Assembly (NCBI GenBank): GCA_013396915.1
Contig: VWZL01004368.1
Coordinates: 1,121,066-1,185,065 of the forward strand
Reading direction: 5' to 3'
DNA length: 64,000 nucleotides
From: Stercorarius parasiticus
Taxonomy: Eukaryota; Chordata; Aves; Charadriiformes; Stercorariidae
In this document: piece by piece, positions 1 through 14,000 of the stretch
Layout of the letters: every line of letters starts with the position of its first letter
Position numbering within the stretch: the first letter of the stretch is position 1
Notes under the pieces: generated by a model
What the model saw: only the letters and a program-made list of their open reading frames with translations
The model's database searches: none
Told to the model about the DNA's origin: nothing
Made by a program: the position numbers and the translations under genes

Positions 1-3000
1 GAATTAATCTTATTTTGGTAGTTGTTTAACAGGTGAACTGAAAACTTCATAAGCAGGAAGAGATTTCAGGCTTAAGGTTTCAAATTGATTCTACAGCAGT
101 TGACATACTTAACACTTTAAGCCTACTTGGGAGCTCTATGCCTCACACTCCTTCAGCAATAGTAATATTACATGTTGTAGCAAAGGGAGAAAGCTCCTTC
201 AAGGTTCTGAACGCTTTTTGCCATCTGAACAAATGAAAAAAATTACATGGGGCTTTTTTCATACAAGTATGTTTTTAGCTATAAATGAATTTCAGTTTAC
301 CTTAGGCATCTTCATGGCCCACAGCCTTACGTGCATTTCTGTGATACTTCATATTGAAAAGACTGAAAGCTGAAAGATACGTCAGTCGTACTGCAGTGCA
401 ACAGAGAGTTTTGTTCCAGACAACTTGATCTCTACAAGATACTTACAAAAAGATTAAAGACGGAAAAGAAAAAAGTTTGAGGAATAGGAGTCCTTGAGTT
501 ATGGGAAGAGAGTGAGGAAACATATTATTTAAACAAAATGACAAGTACAGGAGAAACACTTAAGATGTTGAAGGGCACCAAGTAATTTTGGAAATCGTAT
601 CAGAATCAGTAAGACATTATTCCCACAGGTTGTGTCTGTATCTTACAATGAAATTATTCACAGCAATGAATCACACGTGTCTCAGGAATAATGCACAGAC
701 TGACAGCAGGGGCAAAATAAATCAGTGTAGCTCCACAAAAAGGAGGATTATATATAGTGTTATAGGAAGGGAACACAATTTTGTATGAGCAGGAGGGAAG
801 ATTTCCTGGCAGCATGAACTATTAGCCTTTAGGACACATTTGAAACTCTGAAGGGAGTTCTTAAAATGCTAAACCAGCAAACTAATTAAAGAGACTAAAC
901 TGGCAAAGTGAGAAGTCCTGTAAGCAGGAAATTCACATTAGCAAGGAGATGGGCTAGAGGGTCCAATGAGTTTTAGCCAAGTTTTAGTTACAAGTCTATG
1001 AAAATGTATAGTTTTTTAATTTAATCTGAGAGAAGAGTTTACTTGCCTCCTAAATATTTCGTGATGGTAGAATCCAATACTAGAGAAATGAAAGACTTTT
1101 GTTCTCTGCTACTATAGACTCTGAGAACACATTTACGTCTCCAGATCAAATGTTTTGTGCACCAGGAACAACTGTAATGGAAAAAGCTCACTTCACAACA
1201 TTCACACCTGAAACTCAATAGAAATGTGATTACAGGTTTAAAAGTTTTCATCTTCTGAAGGTCTCTTATCTACAATAGAAAAGGTTTACAACATGTTTTG
1301 ACACATGAATCACATTTTTTGTGCCCTTCTGTGCTTGTAGGATTTTGTCGGTTTTCAGTTCCCATGAAAAATACTTTTCTTCCTCTTTTTTTTTTTGGAG
1401 TCAATTATGGTTTGCTTGCACTCATGCAAAAATTACTAATAACATTAATTTGAGTAACTGTTCGCACCAATGATGACTTACTGCTCATTGACTCCATCCA
1501 GCATAAAAATTCCTGTCTATTATTTTAGACTATGTCAACTGCTGAAGATCTATGCTAAATGATCTCTTAATCCCGTGCTCCCCCACATTTTTTATTCTGA
1601 GTCTGTCCTTTTCTCGCAACTGCGTCTGAGCGACAAAATTGCTGTGCAAACCTCAGGAAAGTAATCAGAATATATATATAACTTGATTTGACTGGTGGAA
1701 GTGGGAAGTTATTGAAAACCTGTCTCTGCCACAGCTTGATAACCAGGAAAGAGTGGGAGGTGAAGACGTTAGCTCAGTAAGACAGAGATACTGTTCATCT
1801 TGCTTAGGTGAAGTGAAAGAGCGTGAATGGGAGAGTCACACCACTGCAGGTGGTGGCTCATCACACTCCTGCTGCTACAGCCACACATCAACTGGCCCGT
1901 CGTCGGGAGGCTGTGAAAGGCTGAAAACTCTGCTTTTGCATCAGCTCAGTCAACTGACAGCCCTCATGCCATGGTGGAATACACACGTAAAAGCAGTAAT
2001 CCTAGGCAATGTAGCTCACTTGTAATGTCTCCTGTGAATACGGGAAATCCAGATTACATGGATAGAACCTGCATCAGAGACGTGATTCCACATCTGGAAA
2101 TGAATTAGTAGAACAATCTGATACGACCAAGTTTTCTTACCCTGAGTTATACTCAATTAATTTGTCAAGACACAGATTTAGACCACAAACTAATTTTAAT
2201 TACTAGTTCTTGAGTTTTCTTTTGGAGAATTGGAGTTATTTAAATGACCTTTGCAAATTCAATGCAGAAAAAAATGCTCCTGTCAAGTAACAAATAATCA
2301 AGGAAAGTAACTAAAAGGAAATACTGAAACTCCAGGTGTATCAGTCCTGTTTCATACAGCTTATCTTTAAAACCAAGCAAAGCAATACTGAAGACAATTA
2401 CTAAAATGCACTTGCATTAATAGTGCACTGCATTAGTGAGAACTATGGTCTTCTGTCGTAAATGACATTTGAATACAACTATTACTAACTGCAGCAAGTC
2501 AATACAAATTTTTTCTGAGTTCATACTGATTGCAATAAAGAAAACAGTCTACTTACAGGGATTACCTCTAATTGCTCACAGGACACTTGTTTCTAAATAC
2601 TACAAAGCTGGATTTGGAAACCAAGAAGGAAACGTGTTGGATGTCAAGGTAAAGTCTCTATTGTGTTTTCTATGTGAAAAACATACATGCTGGAAATAGG
2701 TAATTGCAGTAATGACTCATTTTAAGCAAAATATTTTAATCCTTAAAAAGCTGCTACGAACAAGACATTTCCTGTATTAGCGAACCCACAGACAAAATTC
2801 TCAGCATCTGGTAACTTCTGTTACCCCTCACTCCTACCTGCCTTTCCCTCCAGTATTAAAAGTGTGACATTACAGTGCACAATTATATCTTTAATTGTGG
2901 TTCTTCACAGTAAAATAATAGATATCATTAACAAACACATTTATTCCTAGTTTTCACACTGCATTTCTTCTCAGTATATACAAACCAATAATCACAAACA

Positions 3001-4708
3001 TATCTGCAAATCCATTTTTTACTTTGGAGGCTGCATACTGAGGGCTTTACATTTATGACCAAATCCTTATAAAGATTTTCTTCTCTGCAGAAAGAAATTT
3101 TTTAATTTGTGACAATGTTGTCAGTTTGGTTACAAACTTTGATCTTAGACATCCTTGACGCATTTTCTTCACAAAGGAAAAATGGATTTATTCTACTGAG
3201 AATGGCATACTTCTTTTATCCTAGCGTATAAACAAACTGTCAGCCTATTGGAAATATCCTTTAAAAAGGTTTGAGACACAAAATTCCTGCAGGAATCAAT
3301 TACAAGAGCAAGCTATTCACAAACAGAAGAAAAAAAAAACCCAAACTGAAAGACCCTGCTGCAAATATTGATGGCTGTAGAACAGTAGAATTTGCTTGTG
3401 GATAATAGTTACAAAAAAATGTTCAATGCTGTTACATTTCCAATCCTCTCTGTTAAAGCAGACTAGTTAAAAATATTTTCTATTTATTTGAAAGTTAATT
3501 TGTGAAACAAAGAAAAAGAAATGTATTTTGTTCACTACAAAGTGTAGGGTGTTAAACTTCATGCAGTTAGTCTACAGGGTTGTGTCCATTTTTTTCAAAG
3601 ACAGCAAAAGTGAAAAAAATTGGCAGTGAATTACTTTTAAGACATCAACTGGCACTGTCACATGGTAGCCTAACCTGTAATGGAAAATATCATGATGAGT
3701 AGACTTACTAGTTGACATTTATCTCCAGACACTTACCAGGATATGAAATGTGATGTGAACTTGATGTGAACACTGGCCTGTATCTAAGGGCAGCGGCTGA
3801 TTACTTGTGAGTTCAAACGCAATACATATGATTTGGATCTGCAACATTTCTCGAAGTACAGTGAACTGTCTCACTGGATTTTCAGAAAGAAAAGCTGGAA
3901 GCCATTGATGCCTCACAGCAGGAGTGACTCCCTTCCCTGTGACTCTTCTGCAAATTACACCCAGTTTTATTGACAATAAAGGGTAAAATACATGTTGTAA
4001 AACGCTCCTTATTGCTGAAACAGGCATTAGAAGATTCTAAGTGTGTGACTTGCCTCAGCAAGGTATTAGAAAAGCAAGAAGAGACCTTCAGGATACAAAT
4101 GTATTAGGAAACAGCTCACAACCTAAGCTGGAGGGTCTGCTTCACAACATCTTACCATCTCATGTGAATATACTGCATGATTTTTATAGCTTTGAATATT
4201 CACGAATCCATGCTTTGTCCTGCAGTCCTCTCCACCCAACAGAACATGTATTGTGTGGGAAAGCTAGGCTTGAACATCAGCTGAAAGGATCAGAAGAAAG
4301 CTGTCTGCTTTTTATTCGGGCCTAACTGCCCTCCCGACGCATAGTCTCTTCTTGTGAGCCAAGGCTGGATATTGTGCTTTAGAAGTCCACAACGCCTCAG
4401 AATAACACAAATCCGTGTGTCAATAGACACTCAATTGCCTTTCGGTGGATGTGGCATCTGCACAGATTTCACCATACTGCACAGAGCAAGTGGTAATTTT
4501 CCATTTGTGAATGGTGTTGATATAGCAGCAATCAGCCTTGCATCCAGGCCCAGATCTACACTGTGCCTAACCGGCAGCAATGAAGACTAAAAAAAAAGAA
4601 AAAAAGAGATGCTGCTTTAATAACAGTGCTGCTGAACTTCTGGCCAATTAGAGTCTCCAGCCAGTCTGAGACAAGCATGTTGTGCACGGATTCGTATTGG
4701 CTCAGGAC
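1..4708. other. Noncoding stretch, no gene recognised
   Basis: AT-rich unique-looking DNA. Open frames are short (about 100 codons or fewer), end at random stops and show no domain, signal peptide or family motif that I recognise. A 6-bp inverted repeat (GGTAAC, 4-nt spacer, GTTACC) lies at 2810-2825, and a short pure AT run near 1670-1680. The palindromic core CCACTGCAGGTGG near 1848 contains an E-box-like CAGGTG. A mixed A-rich tract with a few G interruptions lies near 4588-4606. I see no promoter, splice-bounded exon or transposon in this stretch. Confidence 0.7.
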
Positions 4709-4712
4709 ATAC

Positions 4713-4743
<31 letters not shown>

Positions 4744-4744
4744 T
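4709..4744. repeat. Compound (AT)n(AC)n microsatellite
   Basis: An uninterrupted run of alternating AT dinucleotides passes directly into an AC run. Such AT-to-AC compound arrays are common in vertebrate DNA and are often length-polymorphic. The short open frames overlapping it on both strands encode only tyrosine/isoleucine and threonine/histidine runs, which are products of the repeat and not proteins. Confidence 0.97.
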
Positions 4745-5888
4745 CTCCAATGCAAGAACGCAGACAGAATAACAGAACTGCCACTTTTGTCTGTCACTGG
4801 CATCTTACCTCCAAGAGTTGGCAAATGCACAAGAAGTCAGGAATTATGGGATTCCATGACAGAATTAAATGAAAAATCTAAAATATCGATAGACATATTT
4901 TATCAGTCTTCGACAGGTTTTTCAGGAAGAGAAGAAATATGAGAAACTTAAAGAGAAAGGTTTGTGAGTGAAAGCAAACCACGTGAAATGTTTCTTCTAG
5001 TCCTAATGAGACAAATAGGATTTATGTGGTTACTAAATATATTCAGTAAACACCCACAAAGGACACAATCCTCAGCCTTACTATTGAATTTGTATAGGGC
5101 CTCTGTCCGGGGCACCATAAACCAAGTCCTTTATAATAGATAAAACTAGCAATTGTTCATTTGTGAGATCCAGATGGATTTGGCTTGGTATGAAGTTTCT
5201 TTGTATATGTTTTCCTGAAAGGGACTTCAATTCAAATATAAAATCTGTTTTCTGGCTATTTTCGGATGTAAGTGATGGTAGCACATGTTATTTAGTATGG
5301 CTTGCTAGATTTTCTGGTTGAGGGCTGTACTCAGAACTGGGCTAAAGGCTTTTCATTGGTGTTAGCAAAATGAAGTTATGAGGAGAAAGCTGCTGGGCAT
5401 GAGGGCCAGAAAACAGTTAAATTTTCATGTGTTGTGCAAGATTTTGGGGCAGAGTTCTCTACCTTTCTCCCTTCAACCTAATTTGATCTCAGTGGGGACC
5501 CAAGGATTTTTCATATGGACTTTAGCTTATAGTGATGCCACAATATGGCTGAGTCTCGACCACAAGGTATGGGCGGGCTTAAATTTTCTCCTACTTTGCA
5601 AACAGGTGACCTAAAACCTGAGCATCATACTGGGGACTTATCAGGGACTGCTCCCACAGGCAGCGTGGATGTGGGCATTCCACCTGTGCAGAAGGTGTAT
5701 TATGAAGTGGAGGGTGTTTGAGAAACAAGGAGGGAAGATACTTCTGCATCCATCCATCTTTAAATCTAGATCTGTATATTGAAGAAAAGTCAGGGAGGAA
5801 AGCACGGCCAAGGAGACTTGTAGATATGTCTAAATTACCCCAGGCAGCAAGTGAGAGATTAATTCACAACCTCAGCTTAGGGAAGCCC

Positions 5889-5919
5889 AACACCTGTGGT
5901 GGTCTTTCACCACAGTGTT
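5889..5919. repeat. Imperfect hairpin, 12 bp stem
   Basis: The left arm 5889-5901 pairs with the right arm 5908-5919 over 12 base pairs, with one bulged C at 5894 and a 6-nt loop (GTCTTT). If transcribed it would form a short stable stem. It is much shorter than a typical animal miRNA precursor stem, so it should not be read as a miRNA without other support. Confidence 0.8.
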
Positions 5920-6593
5920 TCTTACCATGGGCTTTAAGAAGCTGTAGAGCCTAAAGCAATAAGGAGCAACAAAACTCCAGCAGACCTGGAACACCTTTTT
6001 TGGGAAAAGTGGAAATTGATAGCAGCCAAATCTTCTATTCCCTAAGTCTAATGCAGGTCCTAACCTAGTAAAGCTAGTTGCAAAATAGTAACTATATAAG
6101 GATACTTCAGCAACAGTTAGGGTATTAAACATGCTGTACTTGATATAGCTAAGATTGTCCTTGCAAAAAAAATGCATTAGAGAAATCTTGTATGAATAGT
6201 GATTTTTCCACACTTCAGGGACTTCTCCACTTCTTAAATTTAAAACACAAAAGAAAAACAGAAGTAGATACATACAATTTCAATTTTAAACCCTCTTAAA
6301 TTTCAAAACTCAGTTTCAAAACTCAAGCTCTTTGTGATGTGCTTTCAAAGTGGAAAACATGCCTATGCAGAAACGTAGCACAAAATTTATGCAGCAGTTA
6401 GGTCCCAATAAGGGACCATCAAACTTTGACATTAATTTCTTCCTAAAGCTGTATTAGTCTTCTCAACATAACTTTATTGAATACTTTTGTTAAACAATTA
6501 CCCAAATATGTGTTAATGAAAATTTAGTTAATCTAAAAGGGTACCAAAACCTACCAAAATAGTATTGGTTCTTACAATAATAGATTTATAGAG

Positions 6594-6618
6594 TAGACAT
6601 CTTAGACATCTTAGACAC
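6594..6618. repeat. Short 9-bp tandem repeat
   Basis: The unit TAGACATCT occurs about two and a half times in direct succession. It is a simple local duplication, probably from replication slippage. Confidence 0.85.
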
Positions 6619-7169
6619 TGTTTAAGCAGCTTATATATGTCTGCAAAGTATATTGAGTTTCTAAGATAAAGTGTCCAGATACGAGCACAATATCTGTATT
6701 AGAACTGTTAAATACATGAGGTGATACAATACAATAGCAGTTTCTTATTTACTATATTTTTCAAAGATATTAAACTATGTATAGTTTATCTTGTAAAAGA
6801 TAAAATAAAAACAAACAAAAAAAACAACAAACCTGCTCAGCTTTCAAATATTTTATCTTACAGTAATAAAAAGTGATTGGAAATTAAAAAGATAAAAAAT
6901 AAAATAAAAAAACCCCCAACAATCAGAACTATGATAGCTAAAAATAAGACCAATCTTTCAGTTTTGTTAGGAGCATAAATTTCTGTAGTAACTTAAATGA
7001 ATTAATAATTTTTAATTAATTTAAACTACTACAGAACTGTGTCCACAAGTTCTGAATTTTGCTTCATGAAAATGTAGTTATGTTTTCCTCTTAATCCAGA
7101 AGATTGGTTTGTTTCATATCCAGCCAGGTTGCTTGGAAAGTCATAGCTTCATTGCATTCTGCAGGATTT

Positions 7170-7246
7170 TCCTTATTTACATAAAACTTAGGCAAAATTT
7201 TGCAATGAAGCACTTAGAAACAGTGGATCACACAGCTAAATTGCTG
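7170..7246 (-). mobile_element. Candidate ancient MIR-like SINE relic
   Basis: The exact 11-mer TCACACAGCTA at 7228-7238 is one of the best-kept parts of the reverse complement of the MIR core SINE as I know it. Upstream, ATTTACA and GAAGCAC occur in the order expected for the MIR segment that normally reads 'TTTACAG ... GAGGCAC'. The sequence between is poorly matched and apparently partly deleted. The call rests on a remembered consensus and short matches in AT-rich DNA, so a chance match is possible. Confidence 0.3.
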
Positions 7247-7972
7247 TATAGTAAATAAAAAAAAGAAAGAACAGCTGTGATTGATAGATATTCTGACTGT
7301 AAACTAGGTTGTAGTGAGAGACCACCCCTTCCTTCTGTGTTTCTACAGTAGCTCCCTACAGTGATGGGTCACCCTTTGACTGGTGTCTGCAATAACTCTA
7401 GGCACAGTCGTGCCTTCAACATACAACTGACCTAACACTTGTAGCCAAAGAAAACAAAGCTTCCTGAATCCTGCTGGTGCTTCTCCAAGAAGGAGGGTGG
7501 CCAAACCTGTCATCTCTGCTTTTGTCTGAAGTGCAGAGAAGGCACAGTTACACATTTCTGAGTTCAGGTTTCAGATGTGGAAAGACAAGTCTCCTGAGCT
7601 GTGATTTAAACCGATTAATCAGTGTAACCTCCTGAGAAACACGTATTTCACCTCTTGCCACCCACATCCTTCCTCCCTCTTCTCCCCAGGAGATTCCGGT
7701 GCCTCTACAAAAGCAACAGAACATAAGAAAAAAGCAACCAAAGTCTAACAATCTTTTAAAATGTTTATGTGCTGGCTTCATTTCCCATTGATTATAATTA
7801 TTAACTACCACTACATTTAGGTCCTGTTCCAAATCAGAAGTAGGAAGCCCAAACTTTACTGTAAGAGCTGTTCTTTCATTACTCTTCATCTGGTTATTAG
7901 CAGGAAGTGCTAAATAATCTAGAAGTTCCTTTATTGTCATTAAATGTCAAATCTTACTCTGCAAACACAAAC

Positions 7973-8006
7973 AGATCCTATAATACATCAGATCCTCTAA
8001 TACATC
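7973..8006. repeat. 17-bp tandem duplication
   Basis: AGATCCTATAATACATC (7973-7989) is followed at once by AGATCCTCTAATACATC (7990-8006), differing at one base. Two copies with near identity point to a fairly young local duplication. Confidence 0.95.
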
Positions 8007-11000
8007 ATCTAACTTGAACTGCCACAGTCAAAATAACCACCTATCTCTTAGCCAGGACACAAAGATGTTTTTCATTAAAAGAAGCAGCAAGTTGGTTTTA
8101 TATGAAAAAATGATATCTATGTCTTCACTATATACCTCCTATAAATATGCAATGAACACAGTGGTTCCAATGTAAATGACATATATCAGTCAGCAATCCG
8201 CTCATACTTGTGCTTGATGTTCAAAACCCACCAAAATGTTTAAAATATTTCATGTTCTCTTTACTACTAACGGTTGAACTGACTTCATGCTGTCAGAGAA
8301 ATTTAGGAATTGGACTTACAGAACCTCTGGTTAGTTTGCTGCAAAGTGGCCACTGCAGTCTAATAAGCACTATTTCTTAGTACCCAATTGCTGAAATTGA
8401 AATAACATGGACTGAACTTGTTATTCCAAAACCAAAGTAGCAATAGAAAAGTAAATGAAAATTAATTCATTTCTAAACTGAGATTAAATTACCTTCAAGG
8501 AGAGCCTAGAAGCAGCTATTGTAACAGTCACATTAATTCATTTGAATTACATTTTAAATTTCAGAGTAGTGTGGAGAAAAGCTTTGGAATGTTAAAATAA
8601 TTTTAAGGAACTGCAAATCTTGCAGATTAATTTATTTTCTTATATTTGTTCATATCAGTTTAAACTTAGAGCAACCTCACTAGAAAGTCAGAAGCCACTC
8701 CAAGCTTATGCTGATGTGAGCTAGGGTAAAATATAGTCCCATTAACCTTTTCTTTCCTTGATTTATCCTTTAAAGAGCAGCAAAGACTAGAAGAAATTAA
8801 AGAAATTATCCAGTGGATTATATTTCCATAAGACTCTGCAAACATGTAATTTTCAATAGAAAAGGAGCTACCGTTAATTTTCTGCCCTGTCTGGAGACCA
8901 TTCAGAAGACGAGTACTAACAGCTGAAGAATAATCATCCTTCTAAGATGATCAGCCCTTGAGCTCTCAAGATGAGCATGAATGGTCGTCTAAGAACATAT
9001 GAGTATACATATAGCTGTGGATACATCCACATATATGGGACTTCGGAAGATGGAGTGAAAATACTGTAATCTTGCTTAGCATGGCCTGGTTTGCTGATTG
9101 CATCGGGTGACAAAAAGCCTGTTTGCATCTCCCTTACGAATACTGCAACTTGCACCAGCTCTGATTTATTTCAAATAGTTCAAAATATTGCTCTCTCCAG
9201 TCTAAATTAATTTTCATCAATGTCAAGCCTTGTCTGCATCGTCAAGTAAAAACTACATTTTACAGTTGCTGTGACAAACCAATAATTAGTTTTCTTTCAT
9301 TATCAGAATAATTCATCAGTAACTCATTACGGTGCGACTGGCTACAGCTCCTCCCCTCTAACCACATCCTAAAGAGTCTCCTGCCTGACATAATGCTAAA
9401 GTTTGCTTTCCAGACTCAGAGTCATACTCCTAACTCCTGTGTATTTGATTTTGCAATTTTCATTTCACTGATTTGCAAGGAAGGACACCCATACAAACCC
9501 TAGCGCCTTCTGCATACAAACACTCTTTTCTTTCTTGCTCCTTCTCTTACGCACACTTCTATCAAATGTCCTGGGAAGATAAAATTTTAAAGCTGCTATC
9601 TGGAGGTGAATATTTTTATATCATATACTTGTGTAAATGGTTTCTGAAACATGTAGCTTGAAATAATACAGCATTTCTTTTCCAGTTTTAATGGGTCATC
9701 CAATCACCACTGAGTAATATAAGACAGGTATACGAATGCTTATAACTACTCTTCTGACTGCAGAAAACAACCAGAAATACGGACCTTGGACTGTTAAACT
9801 TCCTTTCATTTCTAAAACTATCCACTCCCAGGCCTGGTGATAAAGGACTGATAGGTGTTAACATTTTCCTTTTCTTTTCTGTCTGCAAAAAGAACTAGGC
9901 AGCATATGCTGGATATTTTTATGGATACACAGACCTTCTATCATAGTGCAGCATTCATAAACTGTGACAGCTATTTCTACAGGTTGGCAAAGCAAACAAA
10001 ATAGAATATAGCAACTGTAATTGTGGATTGTAAAGAAACTTGCTGGAATGTTGTTCAAATACAGAAAGGTTATATGGTTACTTGCACTGGCTTATTCCAA
10101 GAAGAATTATTTTTTCACTTTTAGTTATGAATTCTCCTTGGGAACATAATAGAAAATTTGGTACTTTTTTTTCCTTATTTCCATAAGGGTCATGTACAAA
10201 ATTGAGAATGACAGCCCAGACTTTCATGTAATTGCCTTTTATTAAATGCGAAAGGTGCACACAAAGACTCTGCCACACAGAGAATACTAATCTCATTATT
10301 CACACCCTAGGCAATAGTACTTCTGGTCACAAAAAGAGTCTTTACAACATATTTAAAAGTTGTACTGATATATATTAATGGCTGCTAAATTACCAAAAAA
10401 GTTTCCTTGCATGCAACTCTTGTCTCTTCTGGCAATGGCACTGAAGTGTTCAGTACAAACGCTGCTTCTGGAAACGGACACTTTCACTTTCTAGTGCAAA
10501 TATGAGTTTTGTGCTTCAAAAAAATACATCCCAAATGACCCTATGGATGAATTTGAAGTATTTAAGTGTGCTGCAGAGATTCCTGCCTCCTTACGCTTAT
10601 TTATCCGTTTCCCATATAATGAATTGACATAAGAATTTGCACTTGTAGGTTAGTTTGTCAGCAACAGACATGCAAATATTTTCTTTGGAATACCCCAGGA
10701 GATCAGCCGAAGGGTCTGCAAGCACCAATCCTCCCCTAATGCTGCCTCGTTTCTTTTCTTGCTCTCCTCTTCTCCAGAGCCTCCTGCTGAAGGGTTGGGA
10801 AGTTTACGAGCACCCTGGCAGCACTGCACTTCTGAATGTGCATGAGAGCAGATGAAATCTAAACCTGTGATATTGCAGGACCTGTCTGGTGCCTTTATAA
10901 CCAAATTATTATCGTCTATCTTTGATGCATTGATCTCAGTTTTAAGTATGTTTTCATGGTTGCCACACTCATAATAAATACTAACATTGGAAAGAGTTCA

Positions 11001-14000
11001 GTTGCTTTTGAAATACCTAAATAGGGGCCAGATATTGTTTGTAAAAAACTTAAATCCACCCAGTGCCAATATTGCTTCAATGCCTAGATGATGTTGTTCA
11101 CACGCAAATGTTGCAGAACTCCTATAAAAAATCATGCTTATTTTCTGAATTGTCCTTCTAAACAGGACAAAGGAGGAGGAGAATATGAAAGAAGAGAGAA
11201 TTTCACTCTCTGCTTAGCTGAAAATGAAATGATCATTAGGACAATGAAACGATCCTGCAGTTTGGAAGTGAATGTTTCACTGTGACCCTGGCAGACTGCA
11301 TTGCGGGCTGCAGGAGCAGCGCCAGTCTGGGCTGACTGCTCTTCTCCTCCATCTCCTGAAACATTACCTTGACATGAAGTCCTTGTTTTCTTTCAAAACA
11401 AATTGAAAAATTAAAGCAGAACAAGAAGCAATGTGGAAAGGGCACACTGGATGAGGAGGCTAGGGGAGAAAAAAGGGAATGAGAGCAGAAGAGGCGAGAA
11501 AGGCTTTAACATTTCAAAGGAAATATTCTTGTCACCCTTCCTCAAGCTGCTCTTTGCAGTGAGGTTGTCAAGAATCGAGGCCATGTATCAACATGCGCAA
11601 GTCACCTCCATTTTGACATTCCTATTTTTGCAGAGCTTTTGATATTGGAACACTAATAATGGACCTTTTAACATGGAGTTCAGCATGTAATTCTGATTTC
11701 TAGTTCTTCAAAGATCTTAAGTCTGAGTTGTTTTCAGGAATCCTTTCATTAAGGATTCTTTCCTGGTTTGCCCATACAGAAATGTATTTACATTTATATG
11801 CTGTATTTTCTACATGCTGCTAGTCTGAGTATATTGACCTATTTTCCATTTTTTCTAGACACAAGGCAGTCATACATTGTGATTTTAATTTACTGTAAAC
11901 ATAATAACAAACTTAATTGACAACACATAAATATATAAATAAATAAATAGTGAGAGTCAAAGACTCAAGGGATCAAAAAGCCTGTGAGAAACCAATGCTC
12001 AGAATACTGATTCCTGATAAACAGTAATAGCATTAAAATAACTCTCAGTCTGACATTTGGCTGAAAGTTGTGTATTGATTCTACCTAAGTGATTCCACAA
12101 AACCTTGCTGAGACAGGCAGTGCTAATCAAAACCAGAATGAAAATCTTCAACCGGAATTTAATCTTATCAGAAAATGGACAGTAGGACGAATGTTTCTTG
12201 TACAAGCTTTTAATTATTTCTAAATTATCAGCAGTCTTTTGACAATGAAGGAGGTGGATTATAATGGTTGCTCTAAATGCGAAGGAAAACCTTTGCCAAA
12301 TGAAGGAAACCTGCATTATTGCAAGCCTGTATTGACCATGTAAGATGAAGAACATGTCGTTAAAAACGACAGAGCAAATTAACCAGTTTGATAAAACATG
12401 TGACAGCTCCCTGGATTTACTGACTACTTTACATAATTACAATGCCTCTTCAGCAATGTCACTCTCCATAGATCATTTTAGTCATTTTCCCAAGGCACAG
12501 CAAATCTTGACGCTTTTCTAATTTACCTCATTTACCCCATTCCTATTTACTCAATTTTACTCTTCTTTTTTTTGCCCTTGATCATTACCTACTGTTTAAT
12601 GTAAGCTAGTCCTACAAATTCATGGCAATCATTTCAGGAAAACAGAAATGTGAACCTCCACTTAGGTAAACACAAACCAGCAGAGCTGCTGCTGTGCTCC
12701 TGTTTGCTGAGGAAGTAAAGCCTTGTGCCAACATTTCCAAAACTGGAATCTAAACCTATGCACCTAAATGTATGAGCATAAATCTGAGCCGCTGATTCAG
12801 AAACTCTGAGTCATTCCGTAATTGCTGGACCTCCTGGGGCACACAGGAAGCACATGGACCCGAATTCTTCATCCAGCCCAACTGAGAGGCACTGCTGCCC
12901 CCTCTGGCAACTCTGGGTCCCCTGGCTACTCTGGGTTCATTTTCTGCCTGCAAGGAAACAGAGGGCTGATGGTGTTGGTGTTTCATGTAGCAGCAGAATA
13001 CATCACGATGGGAATGTACCTCCCCACAAATTCCCAGGAAACCTCACGGGAATACCTGGGGCTCCTTTTGCAGTATTTCTGCCACACAGCCCCACTACTC
13101 CTGTTTCCAGCCTCGTGACAGTCATTTAACACCCTAGAATCCCAATCCAGCATGATTTCCTTTCAGGTTATTAACTACCTTGCAGCTGGCTTTGTTTCTA
13201 TCTACCTCAAACAAAAGGCGACTTTTAAAAAAGGAGTCATTATTCACAGCAATACTGTGAGCTGAACAACTTCTGTCCTCCTTCTGCTTGCCTGGATCTG
13301 TGTGCAAAACAAAAAGAGAAGCCGTGGCAGAACTCAGCTTGGAAGATGTCATATACTTGGTACAACCAAATACAGAAATTTGTTAAGCCCAAATGTAGTA
13401 TCACCTCAAAAATAATCTCCAGACTAGTTGCCTAGATTTATCACAAATTCCCTTCTCATTCAAATGCCACCTTTTTCAAATTCACAACTTATTGGCTAAC
13501 CTTTCTTTCCTAGTTTGCAGTTAACCATAGGCTGGGAACTTCATAAAGCAGAATAATTAAATGGTCGAGTTTGGAACAGACAAGTTAGCCCCATTATTTC
13601 ACACATTAAATGTCAGAAAGCCTGATGGCAGAGAAAGACAAAGGGAAGAATAAATAGAAGCGGGTTTCCAAGAACTCTCTCAGTATTCTTCTTATACATT
13701 ATCTTGGATACGATCTGGATTGTTTGGCACAATACGTGATGTTGCTGGCTTTCCTGCCAGAAATCCCAGGGCTCAGGGACCCTGACAGTTAAGAACTCGT
13801 TATATGAATTGCTGCTTGAAAATTATCTTTATTAAGGAAGAATAATGGTATAGCAAACTAAGAAACTGCGTTAAGAATGGTGTAGTGCTTGTAGAACTTG
13901 AAGTTCTTGTCATTTCACCCACATGGTTTCAGAAATTATAACCAATGTGTGCTGCACTGTAGAGTGGTATCCTGCTATGGCTGTTCTTTGTAATACCTCA

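Noticed and set aside
1845..1862. CTCF-like CCACTGCAGGTGGTGGC
   Set aside because: Spacing in the core does not fit the CTCF motif; it is better read as an E-box palindrome.
6190..6245. Minus-strand peptide GEVPEVWK resembling the LINE reverse-transcriptase motif
   Set aside because: The residues on either side match no RT block, and no CR1 3' UTR or tail lies nearby. The short match is best explained by chance.
12756..13129. Three overlapping open frames of 76-98 codons on both strands
   Set aside because: They arise from a GC-richer patch with an imperfect repeat (CTCTGGGTC / CTCTGGGTT). No domain is visible, and open frames on both strands indicate composition, not coding.
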